A stretch of 64,000 nucleotides of DNA from Odiellus spinosus (taxonomy: Eukaryota; Arthropoda; Arachnida; Opiliones; Phalangiidae), in NCBI GenBank assembly GCA_963920705.1, contig OY987237.1:3316601-3380600 (forward strand), given 5' to 3'. Made by a program: the position numbers and the translations under genes. The number at the start of each line of letters is the position of its first letter. The stretch's first letter is position 1. This document shows, piece after piece, positions 22,761-36,900 of this stretch. The notes under the pieces were generated by a model. It saw nothing but the letters and a program-made list of their open reading frames with translations, searched no databases and had not been told where the DNA came from.

Positions 22761-23094
22761 ATAATTCTCTACTTAAAACCAAACCTAACTAGAGAAAAAA
22801 AGGAAAATAAATAAGATATAACCACATAGATTTCAAGATAAATAATCCAGTCCATAATTCAGTATTAAAACAAAAAAATCAGAATTAAGACAACTGAAAT
22901 AACAATCTTTGGTAATATGTAAAATAGCCCTTACACGAACAATTTAAGTAAAGCAAATTATCAAATAAACGCCAAATAAGTCAATTAATTAAAATGAAAA
23001 ATATTAATCTTACCACTACCAAATAGCGGGCAGAAAACACAGACAAGATAACATTTTGATAACGGAAGATTCACTAGTCTCTGTGCAAAATAAA

Positions 23095-23425
23095 TTTTCA
23101 ACACCGGTAATCCCGAGAACTAGATTCTACAAAATCTTCCTGAATAATAAATTTATTTTAATCTAAAAAATATAAAATCTTAAATAAAAAAAAGTATCTA
23201 TACAAATAACATATTGATAAACCAATTAAAATTAGATGCGAAAAACATTTAATCTCGATATGAGATTAAATACACAAGGTCAAGGTTCTTCTTTTAAAAC
23301 CATATCAGAATTTTGACGGTTGTAGAGTATTTGTAGACAAGGTAACGTGAAAAGGCAAAATGTTATATCAAATTGAACCTATACATGGCTTCAGTATACA
23401 ACGCAAGTTGTGAAACAAACGTTAT
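23095..23425 (-). repeat. Interspersed family D, partial copy 2
   Basis: Shares CAAGGTTCTTCTTTTAAAAC, AGAGTATTTG and CAAATTGAACCTATACATGG with copy 1, in the same orientation, with an internal divergent stretch. Confidence 0.5.
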
Positions 23426-23643
23426 TTTACGTGACTACACACTAGCTAAAACGTCACCGAAAATAAACGACAGTAGGCATTAAAAAGCATAGTTCTACTA
23501 TACTTAATTGGGATAAACATTAATTTCATGTGGGGAAAAGTGTGAAACTAAAACTAGCAGTCATTAAGAGATCCAATCACGTGATTCTTTTCCCCACTCG
23601 GTCTACATTTCACTATAGGGTGAACCATATCATATATACCAAT

Positions 23644-24154
23644 TATACAAAAAAGAGGTTGCTTCGCACCCTTAAAAAAACTCTTTATCTAACTCGAATC
23701 AAACCCGTGAAGGGACAGAAATTATTTGTTAGAGAAAGAGCAATTTCATATCTTTAAAATTATAGTTAGTAGATTTAGTCTACTACTTCAAAGATTTTAT
23801 TACTATTATATATTTTCCAAAAAACGGATAAAGACGACCTAGGACTAATGATAAATATATATACATTAAAGGAACTCCATCTTTAGCTAATTTTATTAGT
23901 GATACTGATAGAATTTAAAATAAACATCAATGGGAGAGGATGGTTAACTAGGTCGTCTTTATCCGTTTTTTGGAAAATATATAATAGTAATAAAATCTTT
24001 GAAGTAGTAGACTAAATCTACTAACTATAATTTTAAAGATATGAAATTGCTCTTTCTCTAACAAATAATTTCTGTCCCTTCACGGGTTTGATTCGAGTTA
24101 GATAAAGAGTTTTTTTAAGGGTGCGAAGCAACCTCTTTTTTGTATAATTTCTGT
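23644..24154. mobile_element. MITE with ~170-190-bp inverted arms (TATACAAAAAAGAGG family)
   Basis: Left arm TATACAAAAAAGAGGTTGCT... and its complement ending CCTCTTTTTTGTATA enclose a centre with a second inverted pair (AAAAAACGGATAAAGACGAC and complement). Copies: 23644-24154, about 30852-31362 and 43715-44223 (reverse). Single arms start each R unit and also occur at 33591-33752. A decayed copy starts at about 56694. Confidence 0.8.
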
Positions 24155-27100
24155 CCTTTTTTCTCCAAAAATATACACCTTTTCCACATTTCACTATTTT
24201 GCTTTATAGGTTTATTGAACTTTAATTCTTACTAATGCTGAATAAAAATTAAAGCGTTTAATTGAGGCTTCAATCTATTCGTAATTGAGACCCTGGTACA
24301 AATCTCGAAAGGCAGAGATTAACTAACCTAACCTTACCTAAGTTGTAAAACAGGGATGGGCTAGTTCAATTGATTAACTAACCTAAACTAATCTTACCTA
24401 AAATACTACAAGAGGAACGGGTTAGCCGGAGTTATAGGGATTACCTAGTTGGAGGGATGGGCTATTTCCAGGGTTTAATTAACCTAATTTAACCTTAAAG
24501 ATTACTTGATGGAATGGGTAACCCGAGGGATTAACTAGTTGGAACGATGGGCTAATTCGAGGAATTAACTAACCTAACCTAGCCTTACCTAAAATATTAC
24601 AAATAGCCCGAGCTAAGGATTAACTAGTTGGAGGGATTGGCTAATTAGAGGGATTAACTAACCTAACCTCACCTTAAAGATTACCAGATGGACGGGGGAG
24701 GTCGAGGGATTAACTAACCTAGCCTTACCTAAAATATTACAAGAGGGACGGGCTAGACCGAGCTAGAGATTAAATTTATAATATTGAATCGCATCGACAA
24801 AAAATGAGCATGGAAAGCGAAACAATTCTTTAAAGCAGCATGAGAACATAATTCTGGAGACCAGAAGTATGTGGCCGTTTATTTAACTCGCCGACATCAA
24901 TTTCCGTTTCGTATATAATATTTAAAATTCTAAATCTTTATTTTTTATTATAATTGAGTTAGACGTGATTTAGATACAGACTTCAATAATTGGTCAACTA
25001 CTTAATAGCAACGTTATTACGTAGTTGTAATGACGAAGCTATTGGATCTAAAGCACATCCTAGTCGCAAAACTCAAGTATTTAAAAAAATAAAGTAGAGA
25101 TTGAAAACGTTAAACTATAAATTTCATGTGTAATCGAGCACTTGGCAGGATATGAAGTCCAACTCGAGTGATATTTAATCCCTAGAACTCTCATTGTGAA
25201 ATGTTTTTACAGTGACTTACTATATTATATTGGCCACATTTCTAGGTAAGGCGATTTACATTCAATCGCCTCGGTTTATTCGAGTACTCTACCCAAAAGA
25301 TCGTGAGAAATGAGTCTCTTATCACCGAAACATAGGTGAGAAACGATTGCCTAAACAATCGAAGACGTCACCATTGCACAAACGAGAGGGCTCGCCACAA
25401 TTTTAAAAGCTAACGTAAACCACGCATTGGTACAGTGCATCTGTGAGTACTTAATATGCAAATCTCGTTTATATAGGCCGAGAAGAGATATATTTTTAAA
25501 GTTAAAAAATCAAATGATAAGAAAATCATTCCAACTTTTTAATTACGGTGAATTAGGGTGAATATAATGGGATACTCATGATATGACATAATAGTCAAAA
25601 TTAGACGGCTGAAGAGGGCTACCCTAGTAAAAGAACCCAATAAATGCAATTTTCCGTTAACGATAAAAAATGCCATTAAAAAAAACTTATCAACTGTTTA
25701 ATAAAATCAATTTTTGTTTATCAATTTAAAGCCAATTAATAAAGCTCGGCTAGTTATATGTTTTACCCTTTTCGTCACCCATACAGGCATCTGTCTCTCT
25801 ATTAACTCGAATTCGATGGATATTCATTATCATTCTACTGTTTAAGAAATAAAATTTTGTTTACCATTTTGAAGCAATTAATAAAGCTCGGCTAAGCTTA
25901 TGATTTCACCCTTTTGTAACCCATTCAGGCACCTTACTTTCTATTAACTCGAATTCGATGGATATTCCTTATCATTCTACTGTTTAAGAAATAAAATTTT
26001 TGTTTATTCATTTTGAAGCAATTAGTAAAGCTCGGCTAAGCTTAAGATTTCACCCTTTTGTAACCCATTCAGGTACCTTACTTTCTATTACTTCATATAC
26101 TTAATCACCATTTCATTATTGAAATCTGTGTTTAACTAGAGATACTCTTGTACCTGATCGAAGTTTTATCAAATTTTTTCAAAAGTACCTTTGTCTGTAT
26201 TAATTCGAATTCAGTGGACGGTGGGAAGAGGGAAACGACGACGACGACGACGACGACGCTTTCAGTTATCAAGCGCCGCGGGTCCATTGGAAAAGACATT
26301 ACGGTTTCTGATGAAATTCGAGTTTAGATAAAGGGATAAACACGAACGTGTTTATCCTAATAAACACGAACGTGTTTATCCTAATAGTAATAAAATCTTT
26401 GAAGTAGTAGACTAAATCTACTAACTATAATTTTAAAGATATGAAATTGCTCTTTCTCTAACAAATAATTTCTGTCCCTTCACGGGTTTGATTCGAGTTA
26501 GATAAAGAGTTTTTTTAAGGGTGCGAAGCAACCTCTTTTTTGTATAATTTCTGTCCTTTTTTCTCCAAAAATATACACCTTTTCCACATTTCACTATTTT
26601 GCTTTATAGGTTTATTGAACTTTAATTCTTACTAATGCTGAATAAAAATTAAAGCGTTTAATTGAGGCTTCAATCTATTCGTAATTGAGACCCTGGTACA
26701 AATCTCGAAAGGCAGAGATTAACTAACCTAACCTTACCTAAGTTGTAAAACAGGGATGGGCTAGTTCAATTGATTAACTAACCTAAACTAATCTTACCTA
26801 AAATACTACAAGAGGAACGGGTTAGCCCGAGTTATAGGGATTACCTAGTTGGAGGGATGGGCTATTTCCAGGGTTTAATTAACCTAATTTAACCTTAAAG
26901 ATTACTTGATTTAATGGGTAACCCGAGGGATTAACTAGTTGGAACGATGGGCTAATTCGAGGAATTAACTAACCTAACCTAGCCTTACCTAAAATATTAC
27001 AAATAGCCCGAGCTAAGGATTAACTAGTTGGAAGGATTGGCTAATTAGAGGGATTAACTAACCTAACCTCACCTTAAAGATTACCAGATGGACGGGGGAG

Positions 27101-28750
27101 GTCGAGGGATTAACTAACCTAGCCTTACCTAAAATATTACAAGAGGGACGGGCTAGACCGAGCTAGAGATTAAATTTATAATATTGAATCGCATCGACAA
27201 AAAATGAGCATGGAAAGCGAAACAATTCTTTAAAGCAGCATGAGAACATAATTCTGGAGACCAGAAGTATGTGGCCGTTTATTTAACTCGCCGACATCAA
27301 TTTCCGTTTCGTATATCCTATTTAAAATTCTAAATCTTTATTTTTTATTATAATTGAGTTAGACGTGATTTAGATACAGACTTCAATAATTGGTCAACTA
27401 CTTAATAGCAACGTTATTACGTAGTTGTAATGTGGATCTAAAGCACATCCTAGTCGCAAAACTCAAGTATTTTAAAAAATAAAGTAGAGATTGAAAACGT
27501 TAAACTATAAATTTCATGTGTAACCGAGCACTTGGCAGGATATGAAGTCCAACTCGAGTGATATTTAATCCCTAGAACTCTCATTGTGAAATGTTTTTAC
27601 AGTGACTTACTATATTATATTGGCCACATTTCTAGGTAAGGCGATTTACATTCAATCGCTTCGGTTTATTCGAGTACTCTACCCAAAAGATCGTGAGAAA
27701 TGAGTCTCTTATCACCGAAATATAGGTGAGAAACGATTGCCTAAACAATCGAAGACGTCACCATTGCACAAACGAGAGGGCTCGCCACAATTTTAAACGC
27801 TAACGTAAACCACGCATTGGTACAGTGAATCTGTGAGTACTGAATATGCAAATCTCGTTTATATAGGCCGAGAAGAGATATATTATTAAAGTTAAAAAAT
27901 CAAATGATAAGAAAATCATTCCAACTTTTTAATTACGGTGAATTAGGGTGAATATAATGGGATACTCATGATATGACATAATAGTCAAAATTAGACGGCT
28001 GAAGAGGGCTACCCTAGTAAAAGAACCCAATAAATGCAATTTTCCGTTAACGATAAAAAATGCCATTAAAAAAAACTTATCAACTGTTTAATAAAATCAA
28101 TTTTTGTTTATCAATTTAAAGCCAATTAATAAAGCTCGGCTAGTTATATGTTTTACCCTTTTCGTCACCCATACAGGCATCTGTCTCTCTATTAACTCGA
28201 ATTCGATGGATATTCATTATCATTCTACTGTTTAAGAAATAAAATTTTGTTTACCATTTTGAAGCAATTAATAAAGCTCGGCTAAGCTTATGATTTCACC
28301 CTTTTGTAACCCATTCAGGCGCCTTACTTTCTATTAACTCGAATTCGATGGATATTCCTTATCATTCTACTGTTTAAGAAATAAAATTTTTGTTTATTCA
28401 TTTTGAAGCAATTAGTAAAGCTCGGCTAAGCTTAAGATTTCACCCTTTTGTAACCCATTCAGGTACCTTACTTTCTATTACTTCGTATACTTAATCAACA
28501 TTTCATTATTGAAATCTGTGTTTAACTAGAGATACTCTTGTACCTGATCGAAGTCTTATCAAATTTTTTCAAAAGTACCTTTGTCTGTATTAATTCGAAT
28601 TCAGTGGACGGTGGGAAGAGGGAAACGACGACGACGACGACGACGACGCTTTCAGTTATCAAGCGCCGCGGGTCCATTGGAAAAGACATTACGGTTTCTG
28701 ATGAAATTCGAGTTCAGATAAAGGGATAAACACGAACGTGTTTATCCTAA
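23644..28750 (+). mobile_element. Composite Helentron-like array, arm A (5107 bp)
   Basis: Structure: a 341-bp MITE-like left part (23644-23984), then R unit 1 (23985-26384, 2400 bp) and R unit 2 (26385-28750, 2366 bp). Each unit starts with the right MITE arm (TAGTAATAAAATCTTTGAAG), runs through a TTAGG-like array, AAGCTCGGCTA boxes and a (GAC)n microsatellite, and ends in a hairpin, GATAAACACG-AA-CGTGTTTATC, followed by CTAA. In unit 1 the 24-bp hairpin end is doubled. The flanking bases are T on both sides. A terminal hairpin, internal microsatellite, T/T flanks and head-to-tail tandem units fit non-autonomous Helentron (HINE) elements; this is inference, as no Rep protein is present. Confidence 0.75.
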
Positions 28751-28786
28751 TTAAAACACAAGATAACAATTTCCAATGTCCTTATA

Positions 28787-29710
28787 ATCATAAATTTATC
28801 CCTGTGAACGCGCCTTTATCGCTTATCTAAATTATGTCATTTCAATCTTCCATACCCGTGTAAACCCACCTTTATTTATATTCTTCAATCCACCCTAAGT
28901 TTGCACCAGAGATAAGCCTATACTACCCGTTATACCTTTGCTTTTTCGAGTAAATGATATATATGGAAAATAGCTTAGGCGCATGCTGCCAACTCAAACT
29001 GCCATTAATCGGTCAAATTTCTTTAAATTTTTGCACAAATTCTCAAATAACTTCTAAACTATCTCGAATTTTAAATTAATTTTTCGACTTTCTTATTAAT
29101 TAGATTAAATTTAACCATCCCGATATTTTTATTTATAATATAAATTAATATTGCGTTTCATTTCCCTAACGATATCACACCATGAGGCTAATTTGCATTC
29201 GTTCCAAAAAGATGCTATATAAACCGTTCGAAGGCCTATATTAATTGAAGTAACCGTGCGTGATGGCCATGAAGTTAGGGGGAAAACCCCCCCCCCCCTT
29301 TCAATGTCTTGCTGATTCTTGATCTCTAGGCGCTTGGCGACGCAATTTACCCATTGGTGGGGCGATGTTTGGAGTCAGTGGAAGGTTGATGTGAACTGTA
29401 CTAGTGGGGTACGCCTCGCTAGTATGGAACGCTGAGATCGGAAACTGGAGGTTGGACCTTGTTGTGGGGATGGTCGGAGCTGATTATGACAGTGGGAGAC
29501 GTCCCACTGCTTGTAATCGCCTTCGCCTGTTCAGCATCGAGGTTCGACCATAAAGTGGATGGTGGAAGGCGATGATGTGCAATGGGAGACGTCCTGTTGT
29601 ATGTCTTTGCACGACACCTGAAACTCTATGTGGCAGCCACGCTTAAAGGAGGTAATTCCCCGGAATTGAACGATAAGCTGGTATGATTACGTCTCTAGAC
29701 TTTTGGCTCC
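28787..29710 (-). mobile_element. Interspersed family E, copy B
   Basis: Reverse complement of family E, spanning the CAAACTTAGGGTGGATTGAA region through GATCTCAGCGTTCC to AGTCTAGAGACGTAATCATA. It matches copy C over 59270-60130 and copy A over 4911-5510. A poly-C run lies at about 29288-29298. It abuts R unit 2 on the left. Confidence 0.65.
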
Positions 29711-30851
29711 TAAAATAAAGATTTAGGATGTTAAATAGGATATACAAAACGGAAATTGATGTCGGCGAGTTAAATAAACGGCCACATACTTCTGGTCTCC
29801 TGAATTATGTTCTCTTGCTTTAAAGAATTGTTTCGCTTTCCATCCTCATTTTTTGTCGATGCGATTCAATATTATAAATTTAATCTCTAGCTCGGTCTAG
29901 CCCGTGCCTCTTGTAATATTTTAGGTAAGGCTAGGTTAGTTAATCCCTCGACCTCCCCGTCCATCTGGTAATCTTTAAGGTGAGGTTAGGTTAGTTAATG
30001 CCTCTAATTAGCCAATCCCTCCAACTAGTTAATCCTTAGCTCGGGCTATTGGTAATATTTTAGGTAAGGCTAGGTTAGGTTAGTTAATTCCTCGAATTAG
30101 CATATCGTTCCAACTAGTTAATCCCTCGGGTTACCCATTCCATCAAGTAATCTTTAAGGTTAAATTAGGTTAATTAAACCCTGGAAATAGCCCATCCCTC
30201 CAACTAGGTAATCCCTATAACTCGGGCTAACCCGTTCCTCTTGTAGTATTTTAGGTAAGATTAGTTTAGGTTAGTTAATCAATTGAACTAGCCCATCCCT
30301 GTTTTACAACTTAGGTAAGGTTAGGTTAGTTAATCTCTGCCTTTCGAGATTTGTACCAGGGTCTCAATTACGAATAGATTCAAGCCTCAATTAAACGCTT
30401 TAATTTTTATTCAGCATTAGTAAGAATTGAGGTTCAATAAACCTATAAAGCAAAATAGTGAAATGTGGAAAAGGTTATATTTTTGGTGAAAAAAGGACAG
30501 AAATTATACAAAAAAGAGGTTGCTTCGCACCCTTAAAAAAACTCTTTATCTAACTCGAATCAAACCCGTGAAGGGACAGAAATTATTTGTTAGAGAAAGA
30601 GCAATTTCATATCTTTAAAATTATAGTTAGTAGACTTAGTCTACTACTTCAAAGATTTTATTACTATTATATATTTTCCAAAAAATGGATAAAGACGACC
30701 TAGTTAACCTTCCCCTCCCATTGATGTTAATTTTAAATTCTATCAGTATCACTAATAAAATTAGCTAAAGATGCAGTTCCTTTAATATATATATATATAT
30801 ATTTATCATTAGTCCAAGGTCGTCTTTATCCGTTTTTTGGAAAATATATAA
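29711..30851 (-). repeat. Partial family R unit plus MITE part, reverse orientation
   Basis: Contains the complement of the R unit's 5' half: the GGAAATTGATGTCGGCGAG region, the TTAGG-like array (about 29880-30340), AAAGGACAGAAAT, then the MITE arm and centre (30505-30851). It is truncated at about 29711 where family E copy B begins. Confidence 0.75.
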
Positions 30852-33752
30852 TATACAAAAAAGAGGTTGCTTAGCACCCTTAAAAAAACTCTTTATCTAA
30901 CTCGAATCAAACCCGTGAAGGGACAGAAATTATTTGTTAGAGAAAGAGCAATTTCATATCTTTAAAATTATAGTTAGTAGATTTAGTCTACTACTTCAAA
31001 GATTTTATTACTATTATATATTTTCCAAAAAACGGATAAAGACGACCTTGGACTAATGATAAATATATATACATTAAAGGAACTCCATCTTTAGCTTATT
31101 TTATTAGTGATACTGATAGAATTTAAAATAAACATCAATGGGAGAGGACGGTTAACTAGGTCGTCTTTATCTGTTTTTTGGAAAATATATAATAGTAAAA
31201 AAATCTTTGAAGTAGTAGACTAAATCTACTAACTATAATTTTAAAGATATGAAATTGCTCTTTCTCTAACAAATAATTTCTGTCCCTTCACGGGTTTGAT
31301 TCGAGTTAGATAAAGAGTTTTTTTAAGGGTGCGAAGCAACCTCTTTTTTGTATAATTTCTGTCCTTTTTTCTCCAAAAATATACACCTTTCCACATTTCA
31401 CTATTTTGCTTTATAGGTTTATTGAACCTTAATTCTTACTAATGCTGAATAAAAATTAAAGCGTTTAATTGAGGCTTCAATCTATTCGTAATTGAGACCT
31501 TGGTACAAATCTCGAAAGGCAGAGATTAACTAACCTAACCTTACCTAAGTTGAAAAACAGGGATGGGCTAGTTCAATTGATTAACTAACCTAAACTAATC
31601 TTACCTAAAATACTACAAGAGGAACGGGTTAGCCCGAGTTATAGGGATTACCTAGTTGGAGGGATGGGCTATTTCCAGGGTTTAATTAACCTAATTTAAC
31701 CTTAAAGATTACTTGATGGAATGGGTAACCCGAGGGATTAACTAGTTGGAACGATGGGCTAATTCGAGGAATTAACTAACCTAACCTAGCCTTACCTAAA
31801 ATATTACAAATAGCCCGAGCTAAGGATTAACTAGTTGGAGGGATTGGCTAATTAGAGGGATTAACTAACCTAACCTCATATTAAAGATTACCAGATGGAC
31901 GGGGGAGGTCGAGGGATTAACTAACCTAGCCTTACCTAAAATATTACAAGAGGGACGGGCTAGACCGAGCTAGAGATTAAATTTATAATATTGAATCGCA
32001 TCGACAAAAAATGAGGATGGAAAGCGAAACAATTCTTTAAAGCAGCATGGGAACATAATTCTGGAGACCAGAAGTATAGGGCCGTTTATTTAACTCGCCG
32101 ACATCAATTTCCGTTTCGTATATCCTATTTAACATTCTAAATCTTTATTTTTTATTATAATTAAGTTAGACGTGCTTTAGATACAGACTTCAATAATTGG
32201 CCAACTACTTAATAGCAACGTTATTACGTAGTTGTAATGACGAAGCTATTGGATCTAAAGCACATCCTAGTCGCAAAGTATTTTAAAAAATAAAGTAGAG
32301 ATTGAGAACGTTAAACTATAAATTTCATGTGTAATGAAGCACTTGGCAGGATATGAAGTCCAACTCGAGTGATATTTAATCCCTAGAACTCTCATTGTGA
32401 AATGTTTTTACAGTGACTTACTATATTATATTGGCCACATTTCTAAGGCGATTTACATTCAATCGCCTCGGTTTATTCGAGTACTCTACCCAAAAGATCG
32501 TGAGAAATGAGTCTCTTATCACCGAAATATAGGTGAGAAACGATTGCCTAAACAATCGAAGACGTCACCATTGCACAAACGAGAGGGCTCGCCACAATTT
32601 TAAACGATAACGTAAACCACGCATTGGTACAGTGCATCTGTGAGTACTGAATCTGCAAATCTCGTTTATATAGGCCGAGAAGAGATATATTATTAAAGTT
32701 AAAAAATCAAATGATAAGAAAATCATGCCAACTTTTTAATTACGGTGAATTAGGGTGAATATAATGGGATACTCATGATATGACATAATAGTCAAAATTA
32801 GACGGCTGAAGAGCGCTACCCTAGTAAAAGAACCCAATAAATGCAATTTTCCGTTAACGATAAAAAATGCCATTAAAAAAAAACTTATCAACTGTTTAAT
32901 AAAATCAATTTTTAATTATCAATTTAAAGCCAATTAATAAAGCTCGGCTAGTTATATGTTTTGTGTACCATTTTGATACAATTAATAAAGCTCGGCTAAG
33001 CTTATGTTTTACCCTTTTCGTCACCCATACAGGCATCTGTCTCTCTATTAACTCGAATTCGATGGATATTCATTATCATTCTACTGTTTAAGAAATAAAA
33101 TTTTGTTTACCATTTTGAAGCAATTATTAAGGCTCGGCTAAGCTTATGATTTCACCCTTTTGTAACCCATTCAGGCACCTTACTTTCTATTAACTCGAAT
33201 TCGATGGATATTCCTTATCATTCTACTGTTTAAGAAATAAAATTTTTGTTTATCATTTTGAAGCAATTAGTAAAGCTCGGCTAAGCTTAAGATTTCACCC
33301 TTTTGTAACCCATTCAGGCACCTTACTTTCTATTACTTCATATACTTAATCAACATTTCATTATTGAAATCTGTGTTTAACTAGAGATACTCTTGTACCT
33401 GATCGAAGTCTTATCAAATTTTTTCAAAAGTACCTTTGTCTGTATTAATTCGAATTCAGTGGACGGTGGGATGAGGGAAACGACGACAATTTCAGTTATC
33501 AAGCGCCGCGGGTCCATTGGAAAAGACATTACGGTTTCTGATGAAATTCGAGTTTAGATAAAGGGATAAACACGAACGTGTTTATCCTAATAGTAATAAA
33601 ATCTTTGAAGTAGTAGACTAAATCTACTAACTATAATTTTAAAGATATGAAATTGCTCTTTCTCTAACAAATAATTTCTGTTCCTTCACGGGTTTGATTC
33701 GAGTTAGATAAAGAGTTTTTTTAAGGGTGCGAAGCAACCTCTTTTTTGTATA
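30852..33752 (+). mobile_element. Helentron-like composite with a single R unit
   Basis: A 341-bp MITE part (30852-31192), R unit 3 (31193-33590, 2398 bp, hairpin and CTAA at the end), then a solitary right MITE arm (33591-33752) that stops just before the P450 promoter. It is more diverged from units 1 and 2 than they are from the arm B units; for example it has an extra AAGCTCGGCTA box near 32990 and a short GAC run. Confidence 0.75.
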
Positions 33753-33872
33753 ATATTACTCTTGCTCAATGGAAGTTGTCAAACTACTTTTATCTCTATG
33801 AGGTTTAACATCGCGAAAGAATCCAACCGGTCTTTCTCATTAGGCCAACTCATTTTAATACGAACGTGACTC

Positions 33873-33878
33873 TATAAA
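33873..33878 (+). promoter_or_regulatory. TATA box candidate of the P450 gene
   Basis: TATAAA (within TCTATAAAGGTCGCG) lies 79 bases before the ATG at 33952 and about 120 bases after the end of the MITE arm at 33752. Transcription would start near 33900-33910. Position fits a core promoter; not otherwise supported. Confidence 0.5.
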
Positions 33879-33951
33879 GGTCGCGTTTTATCTATACTAC
33901 GCGTTGGAGATCGAGTAAAAATTTTACAGTAATTTTAGAACTGATCAAAAC

Positions 33952-36900
33952 ATGTTTTTAACGAACGCGCTTCGTTTGGTGAACATGGAGATGTTAACTT
34001 CGTCTCCACAAGCAATCATTCTGTTTGTAATAGGACTACTGTTATATTTCGGATTGAAACGCAACGATGTTAATACTAACTGGACAAGCTCTATTTCGAC
34101 GATCATGCCAGTATTTCCATTAGGTCATATATTTTATCTCGTAATGAGCCGACCAATGAAAGGAATGCCCTTGGGAGCAGGTAAGGTTATAATAATAGAA
34201 GACTTTTCTGATATAGAGTAAATTGCCATTGGGATTTATGAAGAAAAAATCTAATTATTTGTTAATTTTAAAAAATTTGAAAAGACCAAATAGACCATGA
34301 TCTGGTCAATATTTTACCGTGACTAGATTACTTTTAACATACAGCGGGTATTTAGAGAAATAATAAAATATTTGTTTGTCCACCAAAATATTCGCTTCTG
34401 TTATTACAAATGGATTGCAAAGGTCATTAGGAAGTAACGATAATGCGATGACGACCGGATCTTGTTAGTTAAAACTGTTGGTTCAAATCAAGCACGAATA
34501 GATAATTTTTGTGGTCAATGTGGTCATAATCAAAAAACACCTACGGCTGTAAACGCCAAAGAGCAATTGTGTTCAATACCATAAGTATTATATAATTTTT
34601 TCAAGAATTTATTTTATTTAGATTTTCATGCTCGTTTTCTTTTATGCTCCCTTTTCATCTATCCTTTTTAATGTTTCCTTTTCATCTCTCCCTTTTAATC
34701 TTCCCCTTTTCGTCTTCTCCTTACAATTTCTACTTTTTATCTTTCCTTTGTCATGTTCCTTTAAACTGCAACCGAGGCGAGAAAGCTTGCAGCCTCGTAA
34801 GGCCTTTGTCAGTCTTTCAGCTTTCTCCTTTTCTTTATAAAGTCAGTTAAAATGTTTAGCCAAATGGTGCAAAATAAAAACGAGGAATCAAAGTGGAAAG
34901 CACGGTTTAAGAGGCTATGAATGACACGATTTATAACGTGTGGCCGCTCTTCCGTACCTCTGGTTCTTCTATGGTGTCGATATCAAACCGTCTAAATTTA
35001 ATTCCCATTAAAGTAGGTATAACTCAAGAAAAGCAGTGGTTAACCGGCAAAAATGTTGTTTTGATAAAAATCAACTTAAAGGCCTCCTCGTTTAAAAAAA
35101 TATTTTGAGTATTGCACCTAGAATAAACTAACCAAACTGTTTAATTTTTCCAAGGAGCACGTGAATTTTAAGTTCCATCTTAGTTTGATAAATTTCAGAC
35201 TTCATTCCAGGAACAATCAAATGATTTAATTGATTTTTATATTTAGAGAAAATTTCCATTACACGCTAAAGGCGTGTAATAATACATGATAAATTCCTCC
35301 ACGATATTGTTTCTTCTTTATAGCTTTCATCCATTTTTGATCAATCTAAAAGGAACTGCGTAATTAAAGGGAGATTATTAGGTGAAAATTTCGTACCCAT
35401 TTCAATTTTTTATCTGATTCCTTGCGATTAAATATATCCTGCTGAATTTTTTCACATTTTTTAAAAAATTATTTCGATGAGAATTAATTATTTAAAACTT
35501 AATTAGGCTTAGCTATGTGTTTGAATTTTTCACTGTTGCCAAAGGACCAATCAGAGCTAAGAGCCTATGACAGGAGACTCTATCGAAGTTAGATCGTAGA
35601 ACTCCTAGCGACATCTAGGTGATAATATAAAGATCTTGGTTTAAATTGAAGATTTGAAATAGAATAGTTTACTAATTTTCTCCAATAGAAGCAGCAGCTA
35701 CGTTTTAAAAACTATAAGCTTCGCTAGTAACGAGCTTTGGATGATAATGATGCCTACAATCTTTTATAAACCTAATTTTCATAAAAATCAAATCCAAAAT
35801 TTAAACTACGTTATCACCTAGATGTCGCTAGGGTTTCTACTTTTAATCTTAGTAAGTCGGGGGATGAGTCCTTGGTTCTGATTGGCTTCTTGGCAATAGT
35901 AGAAAAATTCAAATGCTTGTTTAGAATATAAAACTTTAAAAAATATTTTCTAATAGTATTTGTACTTCAAAAATATTCAGGGGAGCGTATTTTTACATAA
36001 GGAATCAGGAAAAAATACTTCATTTCAGCTAATAGTATCCCTTTAAGTCAATTTGTGGGCATTTTGCTTTATTTAGAGTAAACTTTCTCTTTAGTACAAT
36101 TATTTAAATATTAGAAGAAAATTTAAATTTGATCGTTCTTTCCCACGGCCAATTTACAGATAATGTCCTTATACTTTCAACATAGGTGCCCTGGAATGTC
36201 TTTACGCCTTGGCCAAACTAGCTGAAGATAAAGGGATGGTTCTGCTCAAACTCGGTTTCAAAAATACGGTTGTCCTCAATTCGGCCGAAACTGCTGAGGT
36301 AAGAGAAATCTCAACCGCCAAATTAAAAAAAAAGTTTAGAACCATCTGGGCTAACAATCCAAATCAGGACACAAGTTTTTCTAGCTTAATCTTATCCACA
36401 TTGACAAAGACTGACTTGGGTTATGGTTTTTGTATCGAAATCTCAGGTTTTGATTCAAATTATTTTTGTCTCTTAACTCCTCCCTAGAATTAAGTTTATT
36501 TAATTAAGAGTATCTCCAGTCCACGGAACGAGATTAGCAGTATATAATGGGGAATTCAAACAGCGGTTGGATTAGCGGCCCAGCTAAATTATATAAACTC
36601 ACTAGGCTTCTAATCTATAACAAGTAAGCCCTTAGTCGTCAATTACAACATTGTGTCGCTGAGATCTAACCCGCGCCCTTCGATGCTGCTTATCTTCTTG
36701 GGTAATCCAACACGCTTTAATCCATTACGACACTGACGCACGGCATCTAAACCAAAACATTCCCTTTTTATCTTTAATATATATACATTTCCCATCGTAA
36801 ATTTATATATTTAAATATTTCTGAATCTTGATAAAGATTAATTCTGTTGAATGGTATTCGGTAGATGTGATTCGATCTATGGAGAACCAATATTGTTTTT

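Noticed and set aside
28538-28729. 63-codon frame with a threonine run, duplicated at 39138-39329
   Set aside because: It crosses the (GAC)n microsatellite and the terminal hairpin of the R unit. It is present in repeat copies only and has no domain.
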